The notes under the pieces were generated by a model. That model had not been told where the DNA came from. It saw nothing but the letters and a program-made list of their open reading frames with translations, and searched no databases. Below are positions 32,719 through 41,435 of a stretch of 64,000 nucleotides of DNA, piece after piece. The position numbers and the translations under genes were made by a program. The DNA comes from Haloarcula halobia (GTDB lineage Archaea > Halobacteriota > Halobacteria > Halobacteriales > Haloarculaceae). Location of the stretch: positions 682,001-746,000 of the forward strand of contig NZ_CP119787.1 in NCBI RefSeq assembly GCF_029338255.1. The letters run 5' to 3'. Numbering within the stretch: the stretch's first letter is position 1; every line of letters begins with the position of its first letter.

Positions 32719-33582
32719 TCACTGGTCGGCGATGGCCTCGCCGGCGATGGACCGCCCGCGGGCCTCCAGTTGCACCTCGCGGCGCGTCCGGACGGGTTCG
32801 AGGATGTCCGACTCGATGAGCCGATCGTAGACGGCCTCGACGTCGTCGACGTCCATGTCCACGAAGTCGGGGATCTTGAACGGCGAGATGCCCGAGTACA
32901 GCGCCATCAGCACCTGGGTCTCCTCGGGGGAGAGGTCCACGTCGTCGGTGTTGTTGCGCTGTTCGCCCTGTCGGACGAGCCCCTCGAGCAAGGAGACGTG
33001 CCGGGGGTTCCCGGTGAGGTGTGTCTCGACGCTCGTGCCCTCGACGGTGTGTTCCACCTCCAGCACCGGCCGCTCGCTGCCGCGTATCTCCTTGGTCTTT
33101 TCCTCGACGGTGCCGACGTCGTCCAGCTCCAGCTGGACGAACGTGCCGCTCTGGATGGCCAGGTCCACGCAGTCCTCGTCCATCTTGAGGCGTGCTTTCT
33201 CCCAGTTCGTCTCCTGGACGACGCCCCCTTTGACCGCGGGGTGGTCGACGAGAACGACCACCTGGTCCAGCAGCGAGCTGTAGAGGTGTTCCTCGAAGGC
33301 CGTGTCGTCCTGTGCCGAGACGAGGAACACGTCCCGCCCGGCCTGGAGTTTGATGTAGCCGTCGACCTGTGCGAGCGGCTGGTTCATCTGACTGGCCGAG
33401 ACGCTGGTCAGCGACGACAGGGCGACGGTCCGCTTGCCCTCGTTGGTCGCGAGCACGAGTCGTTTGTTCGAAAGCAGGATGCGGCCCGGCGTCCACTCGA
33501 TGTCGTTTCGCTTCCGGCCGTCCGAGATGACCTGGACGAACTTGCCCCGGGTATCGACCAGCTTCCGTTCTTCCTCGCCCAT
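32719..33582 (-). CDS. cheF: CheF-family taxis protein (copy B)
   Basis: A 287-residue paralogue of the protein at 31097, sharing the same three parts: GRILLSNKRLVLATNEGKRTVALSSLTSVSASQM, ARLKMDEDCVDLAIQSGTFVQLELDDVGTVEEKTKE, and the C-terminal TQVLMALYSGISPFKIPDFVDMDVDDVEAVYDRLIESDILEP. It is the last gene downstream of cheB-cheA-cheR-HEAT on the minus strand (90 nt gap) and faces tenA. It should dock CheY to the archaellum motor together with copy A and the HEAT protein. Confidence 0.9.
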   Translation of the reverse strand: MGEEERKLVDTRGKFVQVISDGRKRNDIEWTPGRILLSNKRLVLATNEGKRTVALSSLTSVSASQMNQPLAQVDGYIKLQAGRDVFLVSAQDDTAFEEHLYSSLLDQVVVLVDHPAVKGGVVQETNWEKARLKMDEDCVDLAIQSGTFVQLELDDVGTVEEKTKEIRGSERPVLEVEHTVEGTSVETHLTGNPRHVSLLEGLVRQGEQRNNTDDVDLSPEETQVLMALYSGISPFKIPDFVDMDVDDVEAVYDRLIESDILEPVRTRREVQLEARGRSIAGEAIADQ

Positions 33583-33672
33583 CGTGTTACCCCGTGGTGC
33601 CTTCGGCTACGGCCCTGTGGGACTTAACGAGTCTGGCCTCGGGCACCTCGCGGGGCCGCGACGGCACCGCCG

Positions 33673-34905
33673 TCATCCCCGGCCCCCGAGCTTCGAGAGC
33701 GCCGAGAAGGCCTTCTTGCGGACCATCTCGTGGTCCGTCTCGTCGACGAGACGGTCGAGCTCCTTGCGCGAGCGTTCGCCGCCCACCTTCCCGAGGGTGA
33801 ATATCGCCTGCCCGCGGACGGCCGGGTCGACGGCGTCGTCGGTGACGATGTCGAGCAGTCGGCGCTCGACCATGTTGTCCTCGCCGCCCAGCTCGGCCAG
33901 GCTGGTGGCGGCGAACTGCTGGAGCATCTGGTCGTCCTCGTGCAGGGCCTCGACCAGCGCGTCGATGACTCGGCCGCGTTCGGCGTCGGTGGTGACCCGG
34001 CCCAGGAGCCAGGCCGTGTTTCGCTGCTGTGCCGCCTGAGTGCTCTCCTCTAGGATTTCGACGAGCGGGACGACGACGCTCCGGTCGTCCGTGCTCGACA
34101 GTTTCTCGACGACCGTCTCGCGGATGGTGTGGCTCTGCTCGGTCGGGACGTTCGCGAGCAGTTCGATGAGCGAGTAGACGCCGGCACGCCGGACCGCCGG
34201 CGAGTCGTCGGACATCGACTCGACGAGGTAGTCGACGGGCCTGTCGTTGCCGAAGTTGCCGAACGCGCCGACGGCGATGCGCCGGACCCGCTCGTTGTCG
34301 TCCTCGTACATCGGCAAGAGCGCCTGGAGCGCCTGTCGGTTCCCGATGTTCCCGAGTGCCTCGGCGGCCTCGCGGCGAACGGCGGCCTTCGGGTCGGTCA
34401 GCAGTGACTCCAGTGGGTTCGTCGCCCGTGAATCGCCGATCTTCCCGGCCGACCGGGCCGCGCGAGCGCGCACCCGCGGGTCCTGGTCCTGGAACCGCTC
34501 GGCCAGCTTCGGCACGGCGTCGGCCTGCCCCAGGCTGCCGAGGCCGTTGGCGGCGGCCATGCGCAACTCCGGCACCTCCGAGCCGAGCGCCTTCGTGAAC
34601 GCCTTGGCTTTCACCCAGTCGGCGGCGTCGTCGCCGATGTCGATGCCGGCCATGCTGCCGATGAGCTGCTCGATGGCGTCCCCGCCCAGCTCCTCGAGGG
34701 AGTCGATGGCCGCGGCGGTGACCGCGTCGCTGTCGCCCTGGGCGGCCCGGACCAGCGCGTTGACGACGTCGCGGCGGTCGTCGTGGTTCGGGAAGTTCCC
34801 GAGCAGTTCCGCGGCCCGCTTCTTGACGCGCTCGTTATCGCTCTCCCGCAGGACCCTGATGAGCTCCTGGACCTCGCCGTTCCGTTCGAGTTCGTAGAGG
34901 CTCAT
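33673..34905 (-). CDS. HEAT/PBS-lyase-repeat protein of the archaeal chemotaxis cluster
   Basis: A 410-residue alpha-solenoid of about ten HEAT/PBS repeats (e.g. RVKKRAAELLGNF, ELRMAAANGLGSLGQ, RVRARAARSAGKIGD, AVRREAAEALGNIGN, RVRRIAVGAFGNFGN, AVRGQAIFTLGKVGG). It starts 4 nt after cheR. In Halobacterium a HEAT-repeat protein encoded beside cheF binds the CheF proteins and CheY; this gene occupies the same context, so it is probably a scaffold between CheY and the archaellum. No enzymatic site is expected. Confidence 0.85.
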   Translation of the reverse strand: MSLYELERNGEVQELIRVLRESDNERVKKRAAELLGNFPNHDDRRDVVNALVRAAQGDSDAVTAAAIDSLEELGGDAIEQLIGSMAGIDIGDDAADWVKAKAFTKALGSEVPELRMAAANGLGSLGQADAVPKLAERFQDQDPRVRARAARSAGKIGDSRATNPLESLLTDPKAAVRREAAEALGNIGNRQALQALLPMYEDDNERVRRIAVGAFGNFGNDRPVDYLVESMSDDSPAVRRAGVYSLIELLANVPTEQSHTIRETVVEKLSSTDDRSVVVPLVEILEESTQAAQQRNTAWLLGRVTTDAERGRVIDALVEALHEDDQMLQQFAATSLAELGGEDNMVERRLLDIVTDDAVDPAVRGQAIFTLGKVGGERSRKELDRLVDETDHEMVRKKAFSALSKLGGRG

Positions 34906-34909
34906 CGGC

Positions 34910-35719
34910 TCACACCCGGCGGTAGATGCGGTGCTGTTTGTCGACCGGTTCGAAGGCGTCCCGGCAGGCCGCGGGGAGGGTCTCGGTCATCCCGATCATC
35001 AGGTACCCGCCCTCGCGCAGCGAGTTCCGGATCGTCTCGAAGATGGGAACCTTGTACTCGGAGTCGATGTAGATGAGCAGGTTCCGACAGAACACCAGGT
35101 CGAAGTCCCGCTTGGGGTCGCCCCTGATGAGGTCGTGTTGCTCGAAGGTGACCATGTCTGTCACCCGCTCGCGCACGCGGAAGGTGGTGCCGTTTTGCTC
35201 GATGTACTCGGAGTAATCGTCGAGCGGCGCCAGCTCCTCTGCGATGTCGGTCGTCTGGGACGTCTGGTAGGTCGCCTCGCGTGCCTCCTCGAGGATGTCG
35301 GCGTTGATGTCGGTCCCCACGATGTCGATGCGACGGGCGTCGACCTCGGGGTCGTCGAGGGCGAGCATCGCGGCCGAGTACGGCTCACGGCCGTCCGCGC
35401 TCGGGGCCGACCAGAGCCGCACCGAGCGGTTGTTCTCGGTCAGATCCCGCAGGACCGGGCGCAGCGACTCCCAGGCCTCGGGGTTGCGGAAGAACCCGGT
35501 GACGTTGATCGACAGCGAGTCCAGCAGGTTCTCGCGTTCCTCGGGATCGCGCTCGAGCAACCGCTTGTACCGGCGGTACGAGTCGGTGTCCGTCCGCCGC
35601 ATCCGGGCGTTGATGCGCCGGTCGAGGTACGAGTCGTTGTAGAACCCGGACTCGAACTCCATCTCGGATCCGATGAACTCGAGCAGCTGCTGGAACTGGC
35701 GCTCGCTCCCCTCGCTCAT
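34910..35719 (-). CDS. cheR: Chemotaxis protein methyltransferase CheR
   Basis: A 269-residue SAM-dependent glutamyl methyltransferase for taxis receptors. An N-terminal helical domain (YLDRRINARMRRTDTDSYRRYKRLL) precedes SINVTGFFRNPEAWESL, the SAM site RLWSAPSADGREPYSAAML, and the end of the fold DLVFCRNLLIYI and GGYLMIGMTETLP. There is no pentapeptide-binding extension. The ATG overlaps the cheA stop by 4 nt (ATGA), so translation is coupled. Confidence 0.94.
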   Translation of the reverse strand: MSEGSERQFQQLLEFIGSEMEFESGFYNDSYLDRRINARMRRTDTDSYRRYKRLLERDPEERENLLDSLSINVTGFFRNPEAWESLRPVLRDLTENNRSVRLWSAPSADGREPYSAAMLALDDPEVDARRIDIVGTDINADILEEAREATYQTSQTTDIAEELAPLDDYSEYIEQNGTTFRVRERVTDMVTFEQHDLIRGDPKRDFDLVFCRNLLIYIDSEYKVPIFETIRNSLREGGYLMIGMTETLPAACRDAFEPVDKQHRIYRRV

Positions 35720-37710
35720 AGCGTCACCACGTCGAGAATGTGGACGATGTTCCCGTCGCCCAGCACGGCGGTCCCCGAGAGGCCCGCGGTCCCCGAGAGG
35801 ATGCCCTCCAGGGGCTTGACCACCACCTCCTCCTGTGAGTTGACCGCGTCACAGTGCAGGGCGACCTGGCGCTCGGACTCGCGGATGCGGACGAGCATGC
35901 CGTCGCCGTTGGCGTGTGCCCCGTCGACGTCGAAGGTGTCGGCCAGGTGGATGACCGGGTAGATGTCGTCGTTGTGCTTGATGACCTCCTTCCCGTTGAC
36001 CTGCTTGACGGCGCCGGTCCCGGTTATCTCGTCGACGTTCTTGATGGGGATGCCGTACTCCTCGTCGCCCACCTCGACGAACAGCACCTTGACGATGGCC
36101 ATCGTCACCGGGAGGCGAAGCGCCACGGTGGTCCCCTCACCGGGCGCCGAGTCGACGTCGACCGACCCGTCCAGCTGGGTGACGGTGTCGTGGACGACGT
36201 CCATCCCGACCCCGCGGCCGCTGGTGTCGGTCACCTCGTCGGCCGTCGAGAAGCCCGGATGGAAGATGAGGTCGTATATCGAGGAGTCGTCCATCGCCTC
36301 CAGCTCCTCGGGCGAGCGGACGCCCTTCTCGATGGCCTTGTTCTTGATGCCATCGACGTCGAGGCCGGCCCCGTCGTCCTCGACCTCGATGATGACGTGG
36401 TCGCGCTCGCGGGAGGCACGCAGCGTGATGTGGCCCGTCGGGTCCTTCCCAGCGGCCTCGCGTTCGGCGGGGCTCTCGATACCGTGGTCCACCGAGTTCC
36501 GCAGGATGTGCATCAGCGGGTCCGATATCTCGGTGAGGATGGTCCGGTCGAGCTCGATGTCCTCGCCCTCGATCTCGAAGTCGACGTCTTTCTCCAGTTC
36601 GCGGGCGAGGTCGCGGACCAGGCGCGGGAACTTCCCGACCACCTTCTTCAGCGGGATGAGCCGCATGTCCATCACCGTGTTCTGGAGGTTCGCCGTGATC
36701 TTGTCCAGCTCGTTGAGCGTCTCGCCGGCGGAGTCGACGTCGTCCTGTTCGACGGCCCGGCGGAGCTTGATGCGGCTGGTGACCAGTTGCTCGACCAGGC
36801 CGTGGAGGTCGTCGAGCTGGTCGACGTCGACGCGGACCGACTTGATCTCGTCGACGCTGTGCTCGTCTTCCTTGGCGGCGCCTGACGCGCCGGCACCCGT
36901 CCCCCCGGCGCTCGACTCGTCGTCGCCCGTGTCGCCCGGCGCGTCGTCCCCGCCCGCGCCGGCGAGCGCGTCGGTCACGTCCGTCGCCTCGAAGGCCTCG
37001 ATCTTCCCGATGGAACCGAGTTCGGCGTCGACCGTCGCAGCGTCGGTGGCGTCGAGGTAGAGGACGAACGTCTCGTCGAACTCCCCGTCCTCGATGTCCG
37101 CCCGGTCCGGTTCGAACGCGAGGACGTCGAAGGCTTCCTCGGTGGCTTCCATCGCCAGCATCGCGTCGACGCCGGGCATGTCCGACGCGCCGACGTCGAC
37201 GGTCACGTGGACGACCCGTCCGTCGGCGTCGTCGGCGTCGATGTCCGCGTCGACCGACACGGCGTCGGCGCTCCCGTCGTCGGTCGCCGTCTCGGTCCCG
37301 CCGTCGTCGCCGGCCGACCCCGCCGCGCTGGCTCCCTCCTCGAGGACCGCACGCAGCTGCTCGACCATCTGGTCGGTGTCTGTCTGTGACTCGCCATCGG
37401 CCTCGATCTCGTTGACGATGACCTCGATCTGGTCGACGCCGGCAAAGACCAGGTCCATCACGTCCGCGGTCACCTCCATCTCTCCCTGGCGCATCGCGTC
37501 GAGGAGGTCCTCGACGGCGTGGGCCAGGTTCGCGGCGTCGTCGAAGCCCATCGCGCCGAAGTTCCCCTTCAGCGTGTGTGCCGTCCGGAAGATGGAGTCC
37601 ATCGCCTCCCGGTCCGACGGGTCGGACTCCAAATCGAGCAGCGAGTTGTTCAGTTCCGTTATCGCCTCTTCGCTCTCGCGGATGAACGCGTCGAGATACT
37701 GGTCGTCCAT
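35716..37710 (-). CDS. cheA: Chemotaxis histidine kinase CheA
   Basis: A 664-residue kinase. The phosphotransfer domain holds the histidine in FRTAHTLKGNFGAMGF. An acidic region with a possible CheY-binding unit (VHVTVDVGASDMPGVDAMLAMEATEEAFDVLAF) follows, then dimerisation helices (DLHGLVEQLVTSRIKLRR), the ATPase domain with HILRNSVDHGIE (N box), EVEDDGAGLD (G1) and TSGRGVGMDVV (G2), and a CheW-like domain at the end. It receives receptor signals via CheW and phosphorylates CheY and CheB. It overlaps cheB by one base (TAATG). Confidence 0.95.
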   Translation of the reverse strand: MDDQYLDAFIRESEEAITELNNSLLDLESDPSDREAMDSIFRTAHTLKGNFGAMGFDDAANLAHAVEDLLDAMRQGEMEVTADVMDLVFAGVDQIEVIVNEIEADGESQTDTDQMVEQLRAVLEEGASAAGSAGDDGGTETATDDGSADAVSVDADIDADDADGRVVHVTVDVGASDMPGVDAMLAMEATEEAFDVLAFEPDRADIEDGEFDETFVLYLDATDAATVDAELGSIGKIEAFEATDVTDALAGAGGDDAPGDTGDDESSAGGTGAGASGAAKEDEHSVDEIKSVRVDVDQLDDLHGLVEQLVTSRIKLRRAVEQDDVDSAGETLNELDKITANLQNTVMDMRLIPLKKVVGKFPRLVRDLARELEKDVDFEIEGEDIELDRTILTEISDPLMHILRNSVDHGIESPAEREAAGKDPTGHITLRASRERDHVIIEVEDDGAGLDVDGIKNKAIEKGVRSPEELEAMDDSSIYDLIFHPGFSTADEVTDTSGRGVGMDVVHDTVTQLDGSVDVDSAPGEGTTVALRLPVTMAIVKVLFVEVGDEEYGIPIKNVDEITGTGAVKQVNGKEVIKHNDDIYPVIHLADTFDVDGAHANGDGMLVRIRESERQVALHCDAVNSQEEVVVKPLEGILSGTAGLSGTAVLGDGNIVHILDVVTL

Positions 37711-38834
37711 TATCTGGTCACCTCAGTCGTAATCGTATCGAGAATGCCGCCTGCGATCTCCTCTATCGGGAGCACGTCGTCCACACAGCCTGTCTCGACG
37801 GCGCGTTTCGGCATCCCGTAGACGGCCGACGTCGCCTCGTCCTGTGCAATCGTGTGGCCGCCGGCCTCCTTGACCGCGCGGATGCCGTCGGCCCCGTCGT
37901 CGCCCATCCCGGTGAGGATGGCCCCGACGAGCGGGTCGTCGATGGTGGCCGCTGCCGTCTCCATGGTCACGTCGACGGCCGGCCGGACGCTGTTGACCGG
38001 CGGGTCCTGGTTCAGCTTCACCCGGAGCCGGCCGTTCCGGTAGTTCTTGACCGCCATGTGGTAGTCCCCGGCGGCGACCATGGCTTCGCCGCCGGCGAGC
38101 CGGGCCCCGTCGCGGGCCTCCCGGACGTCGTAGTCGCTGCGGGCGTCGATGCGCTCGGCGAAGCGGCCGGTGAACCCCTCCGGCATGTGCTGGACGATGA
38201 GGACCCGGAGGTCGGCGTCCCGCGGCAGCGACGCCATCACCGTCTCGACCATCTTCGGGCCGCCGGTCGAGGAACCGACCAGCAGCGTCGGGTTCTCGAC
38301 GAACGCCCGTTCGCCGGACCGGGGCTTGCTCCGGCTTGCCCCGCTGCTCGTGGTGGTCTTCGACCCCGTGCCGGTCGAGGCAGTGGCGGTCGCCCCGCCG
38401 GTCCGGCCGGCGGACGCCTGCCCGGCGACGTCCGCCTCGGCGACGGAGGTGACGATGTCGACCAGCTGGTCTTTCAGCCGGGACATCTCCATCGACACCT
38501 CACCGCCGGGCTTGGTGAAGAAGTCGACGGCGCCCTTATCGAGCGCCTCGAAGGTGACGTCGGCGTTCTCGTCGGTGTGTGCCGACAGCATCAACACCGG
38601 CACCGGGTGGTCGGCCATGATCCGCTCTGTGGCCTCGATGCCGTCCATCTCGGGCATCTCGACGTCCATCGTCACGACGTCGGGGTCGTGCTCGCCGACC
38701 GCGTCGACGGCTTCGACCCCGTTGCGGGCCTGTGCCACGACGTCGATCCCCCCCTCGTCGAGGATGTCGGAGATGACACTCCGCATGAAGTGTGAGTCGT
38801 CGGCGACGACTGCCCGTGGGGCACTACCGACCAT
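37710..38834 (-). CDS. cheB: Chemotaxis response regulator methylesterase CheB
   Basis: A 374-residue two-domain enzyme. The receiver carries VVADDSHFMR, the phospho-acceptor in VVTMDVEMPEMDG, and KGAVDFFTKPG. The C-terminal methylesterase/deamidase holds the serine in LLVGSSTGGPKMVE, the histidine in IVQHMPEGFT and the Asp in LTGMGDDGADG. They are joined by a Ser/Thr/Gly-rich linker of ~45 residues. I chose ATG 38834 (MVGSAPRAVVADD); the frame is open upstream but low complexity. It leads the leftward che operon. Confidence 0.95.
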   Translation of the reverse strand: MVGSAPRAVVADDSHFMRSVISDILDEGGIDVVAQARNGVEAVDAVGEHDPDVVTMDVEMPEMDGIEATERIMADHPVPVLMLSAHTDENADVTFEALDKGAVDFFTKPGGEVSMEMSRLKDQLVDIVTSVAEADVAGQASAGRTGGATATASTGTGSKTTTSSGASRSKPRSGERAFVENPTLLVGSSTGGPKMVETVMASLPRDADLRVLIVQHMPEGFTGRFAERIDARSDYDVREARDGARLAGGEAMVAAGDYHMAVKNYRNGRLRVKLNQDPPVNSVRPAVDVTMETAAATIDDPLVGAILTGMGDDGADGIRAVKEAGGHTIAQDEATSAVYGMPKRAVETGCVDDVLPIEEIAGGILDTITTEVTR

Positions 38835-39013
38835 CGTCACCGACGCTCCCGTCCGATAAACTCGCTCGACGCACGGGACCCTCGCATACCTACTCTGAAG
38901 TCGAGTCCGGCCCCGAAATAAAGACTCCGCCCGCGTAATCAAAGACGATAATCCAGCAGGCAGTTTTATACGGGGCTGTTTCCCTACGTTCTGGTACGTA
39001 CCCGGGAGCACCT
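38835..39013. promoter_or_regulatory. Divergent promoter region between cheB operon and cheW
   Basis: This is the only AT-rich patch inside the che region. TTTATTTC on the minus strand (about 38922-38915) is a TATA candidate for the cheB operon, with a leader of about 60 nt. TTTTATAC (38963-38970) serves cheW, again with a short leader. Both motifs are stronger TATA boxes than the T-run type seen elsewhere in the window. Confidence 0.5.
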
Positions 39014-39448
39014 ATGTCAGCACAGTCAGGCACGACCGGCCAGGTCCTCGAGTTCAAACTCGGGACCGAGACCTACAGCGTGAGTATCGACTACGTGACC
39101 GAGATCGTCGACGTCGGGGAGCTGACGAAGGTCCCCAACGCGCCGTCGTACGTCGAGGGCGTGATGGACCTGCGCGGTCGGACGACGTCTATCGTCGACC
39201 CGAAGGCGGTCTTCGGCCTCGACGACGACGGCGAGGGCCGTCGAATCATCGTCTTCGATCCGGACATCGTCCAGGAGCAAAGCGCCGTCGGCTGGCTGGT
39301 CGACGAGGTGTTCCAGGTCGTCCAGGTCGACCCGGAACAGGTCGACCGGTCGCCGGGCGACGACGCCGGGTCCATCCGCGGGGTGGTCAAGCGTGACGAC
39401 GACTTCGTCATCTGGGTGGATCCGGCCGTCGTCCACGCTCGTGACTGA
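39014..39448 (+). CDS. cheW: Chemotaxis coupling protein CheW
   Basis: A 144-residue protein with the SH3-like CheW fold (VLEFKLGTETYSVSIDYVTEIVDVGELTKVPNAPSYVEGVMDLRGRTTSIVDPKAVFGLD). It couples membrane receptors to CheA. The NAPSYVEGVMDLRGR stretch is the receptor/CheA interface. It is divergent from cheB. The C-terminus (DFVIWVDPAVVHARD) is normal for haloarchaeal CheW. Confidence 0.94.
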   Translation: MSAQSGTTGQVLEFKLGTETYSVSIDYVTEIVDVGELTKVPNAPSYVEGVMDLRGRTTSIVDPKAVFGLDDDGEGRRIIVFDPDIVQEQSAVGWLVDEVFQVVQVDPEQVDRSPGDDAGSIRGVVKRDDDFVIWVDPAVVHARD

Positions 39449-39553
39449 GACGCCACGCGTCGGCCGATTCGTCGCTTGGGCTCCGAACCGGGTCGATACG
39501 ATTTTTGTCACCACTGACGAACACGCACACTACTGCACCATTCGAACGAACCA

Positions 39554-40279
39554 ATGATTCAACTCACACAGACGGGCATCGACGGACTCGACGACATCCT
39601 GAACGGCGGTATCGTGACCAACTCGACGACGCTTGTAAGCGGGAACCCCGGGGCCGGGAAGTCGATCCTCTGTCTCCAGTACATCTACAACGGGGTCGAC
39701 CAGTTCGGCGAGAGCGGCATCTACCTCACGTTCGAGGAGAACGCGTCCGACCTCCGGGAGGCGGCCGAGTCGCTCGGCTTCGACAAGTGGCCGGAGTACG
39801 TCGCCGACGGGAAGATCAAGGTGTACGACAAGCAGGAACTCCTGCGCGAGAACGACTTCTCCTCGTCGATCGATCTCCTCCTGGACGACCTTGAGGACGA
39901 CCAGTACGACCGGCTCGTCCTCGACTCGCTTGCCATGTTCGAGCTCTTTTTCGACGACGAGATGGAAAAACGCACGTACCTCCTGAAGTTCACCGATATC
40001 CTCCGGGAGAACGGGTTGACATCGCTGATCACCAACGAACAGGGATCGACGTTCCCCGACACCGACATCGGCCTCGCGAACTACCTGACCGACGGGAACA
40101 TCTATCTCATCCAGACCCCGACCGACTCCGGCGTGAACCGGTACGTCTGGGTCGCGAAGATGCGCAAGCAGAACATCGAGACCGACATCTTCCCGATGGA
40201 GATCGACTGGGGTGGCATCCAGATCCACCCCAGCGCCAGCGCCTTCTCGATGATGGGCGAAGGCGACCCCCCAATATAG
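39554..40279 (+). CDS. KaiC-like RecA-superfamily ATPase
   Basis: A 241-residue single-domain KaiC-type ATPase. The opening TGIDGLDDILNGGIVTNSTTLVSG leads to the Walker A loop GNPGAGKS (30-37). The paired glutamates in LTFEENASDL and the Walker B strand DRLVLDSLAMFEL are present. It is related to ArlH but lacks the ArlH partners next to it. Placed between cheW and the archaellin with a wHTH gene downstream, it may regulate archaellum expression or assembly; that is inference. A T-run (GATTTTTG) about 45 nt upstream is the likely promoter. Confidence 0.85.
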   Translation: MIQLTQTGIDGLDDILNGGIVTNSTTLVSGNPGAGKSILCLQYIYNGVDQFGESGIYLTFEENASDLREAAESLGFDKWPEYVADGKIKVYDKQELLRENDFSSSIDLLLDDLEDDQYDRLVLDSLAMFELFFDDEMEKRTYLLKFTDILRENGLTSLITNEQGSTFPDTDIGLANYLTDGNIYLIQTPTDSGVNRYVWVAKMRKQNIETDIFPMEIDWGGIQIHPSASAFSMMGEGDPPI

Positions 40280-40434
40280 GGCCACATTTCCAGATTATTA
40301 TCCAGTGAAATGGCCGTCTTGTTGCCTCTAGAGTGTGATTTGCGCTGAATCGGCGTTTCGACGAATCACGGTGTTTTCAGCCGGCTATCATCGTCGATAG
40401 TTTTATTATCGGAAAAATTCATGTTTTGATAACG
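40280..40434. promoter_or_regulatory. AT-rich promoter region before the wHTH gene
   Basis: The 155-bp gap has TTTTATTATC at about 40400-40409 and an A/T-rich stretch (GGAAAAATTCATGTTTTGATAACG) just before ATG 40435. The TATA-like motif lies ~30 nt upstream, giving a nearly leaderless transcript. Confidence 0.5.
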
Positions 40435-40770
40435 ATGTCTTCAGCGGATATTCTCCAGACTCTGGGGAACAAATACAGCGCCGAGATACTCGACGCGACC
40501 GACGAGCCGGTGTCGGCTCAGGAGCTGAGCGACGAGCTCGGTATCCCGATCGCGACCTGTTACCGTCGCATCGACGAACTGACCGAGCACGACCTGCTCG
40601 AACTCCACGACAACATCCTCTCCGACGACCGCCGCCGGATCAAAGTCTACCGGCGGAACGTCGACCAGGTCTGTGTCGACTTCGAGGAGGAACTGTCGGT
40701 GAACGTCGAGGAACGCTCGGAAGTGACGAACAAGCTCGACGAGGCCTGGCGAACGCTCTCCGACGGCTAA
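40435..40770 (+). CDS. Winged helix-turn-helix regulator preceding the archaellin region
   Basis: A 111-residue ArsR-like regulator: ILQTLGNKYSAEILDATDEPVSAQELSDELGIPIATCYRRIDELTEHDLLELHDNILSDDRRRIKVYRRNVDQVCVDFEEELSV. It aligns end to end with the wHTH at 14363 (TSTYRKLQQLSEAALV matches ATCYRRIDELTEHDLL). The next gene, 119 nt away, is a small three-helix membrane protein of the same type that follows the other regulator. Its position upstream of the archaellin makes it the best local candidate for an archaellum-expression regulator, functionally akin to EarA in methanogens. Confidence 0.85.
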   Translation: MSSADILQTLGNKYSAEILDATDEPVSAQELSDELGIPIATCYRRIDELTEHDLLELHDNILSDDRRRIKVYRRNVDQVCVDFEEELSVNVEERSEVTNKLDEAWRTLSDG

Positions 40771-40889
40771 CGTCCTTCTCGAACCCGCTCTCGTCCGTCG
40801 ATTCCCCGGTATCATCGCTGTCGATTCGGTTATCACGATAGATATTTTCGTGCGTGGATTTAAGACCGGTCTTCCTGTATCGCAGTGTA

Positions 40890-41171
40890 ATGCCGGTAAT
40901 CGAACTTCTCTACGCCATCACGACGCTGGTGTTCGTCGTCGCTGGCCTCACCATGGTCGGGATGGCGATGCGAGCGTACGTCCAGACATCACGGGATGCG
41001 ATGCTCCACCTCTCGCTTGGCTTCTCGCTCGCCGTCGCGGGCGCAGCGGCCACCATGATCAGCGCGTTCATCAACGACTTCGAGGGCGTCAAGTCGCTGC
41101 TCCTCGTCAACAGCGGACTCACGACCTTCGGCTACCTGTTCGTGATGTACAGCCTCATCACGTACGAGTGA
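40890..41171 (+). CDS. Small three-helix membrane protein (DUF7521-like)
   Basis: A 93-residue protein with hydrophobic segments IELLYAITTLVFVVAGLTMVGMAM, MLHLSLGFSLAVAGAAATMISAF and LLLVNSGLTTFGYLFVMYSLIT. The end (GLTTFGYLFVMYSL) corresponds to ALTAVGFAILTYSL in the other copy at 14062, so both belong to one family that accompanies wHTH regulators. It may anchor or sense for the regulator; no residue suggests an enzyme. This copy has a normal ATG start. Confidence 0.8.
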   Translation: MPVIELLYAITTLVFVVAGLTMVGMAMRAYVQTSRDAMLHLSLGFSLAVAGAAATMISAFINDFEGVKSLLLVNSGLTTFGYLFVMYSLITYE

Positions 41172-41435
41172 ACGCGCGTGCGGGGTGGAGAGACAGCCGG
41201 CTACCGCGCTCTGCAAATCGTTTTCACGCGTGATTTCGAGTCAAGCGACGATTTCACCGCTGAATCGAGCGCGTACATCTCCACTCGAAACGAACCTGGT
41301 TTCCGGCCCTCTACTCTGAAATTCTGACTGTTTCAAGCGCTGAAAACTCCGTTATCAGTACAGATATTTCGGGGGGAGGTCTTATTACCGACGACCCAAA
41401 CGTTTCTGGTAGGGTCAGACAGACCCGGAATATCC
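41172..41435. promoter_or_regulatory. Archaellin upstream region, 264 bp
   Basis: No gene is seen. It is AT-richer than the surroundings. CAGATATTTC (41361-41370) and CTTATTAC (41381-41388) are TATA-like; the latter would place transcription start near 41410 and leave a 25-nt leader before ATG 41436. A purine-rich GGGGGGAGG (41371-41379) sits between the two candidates and may be a BRE or a regulator site. Confidence 0.45.

Noticed and set aside
39554-40279. A second archaellum ArlH or a circadian clock KaiC
   Set aside because: It has one KaiC domain and no second ATPase domain or KaiA/KaiB partner, and the true ArlH is in the arl operon at 50249.
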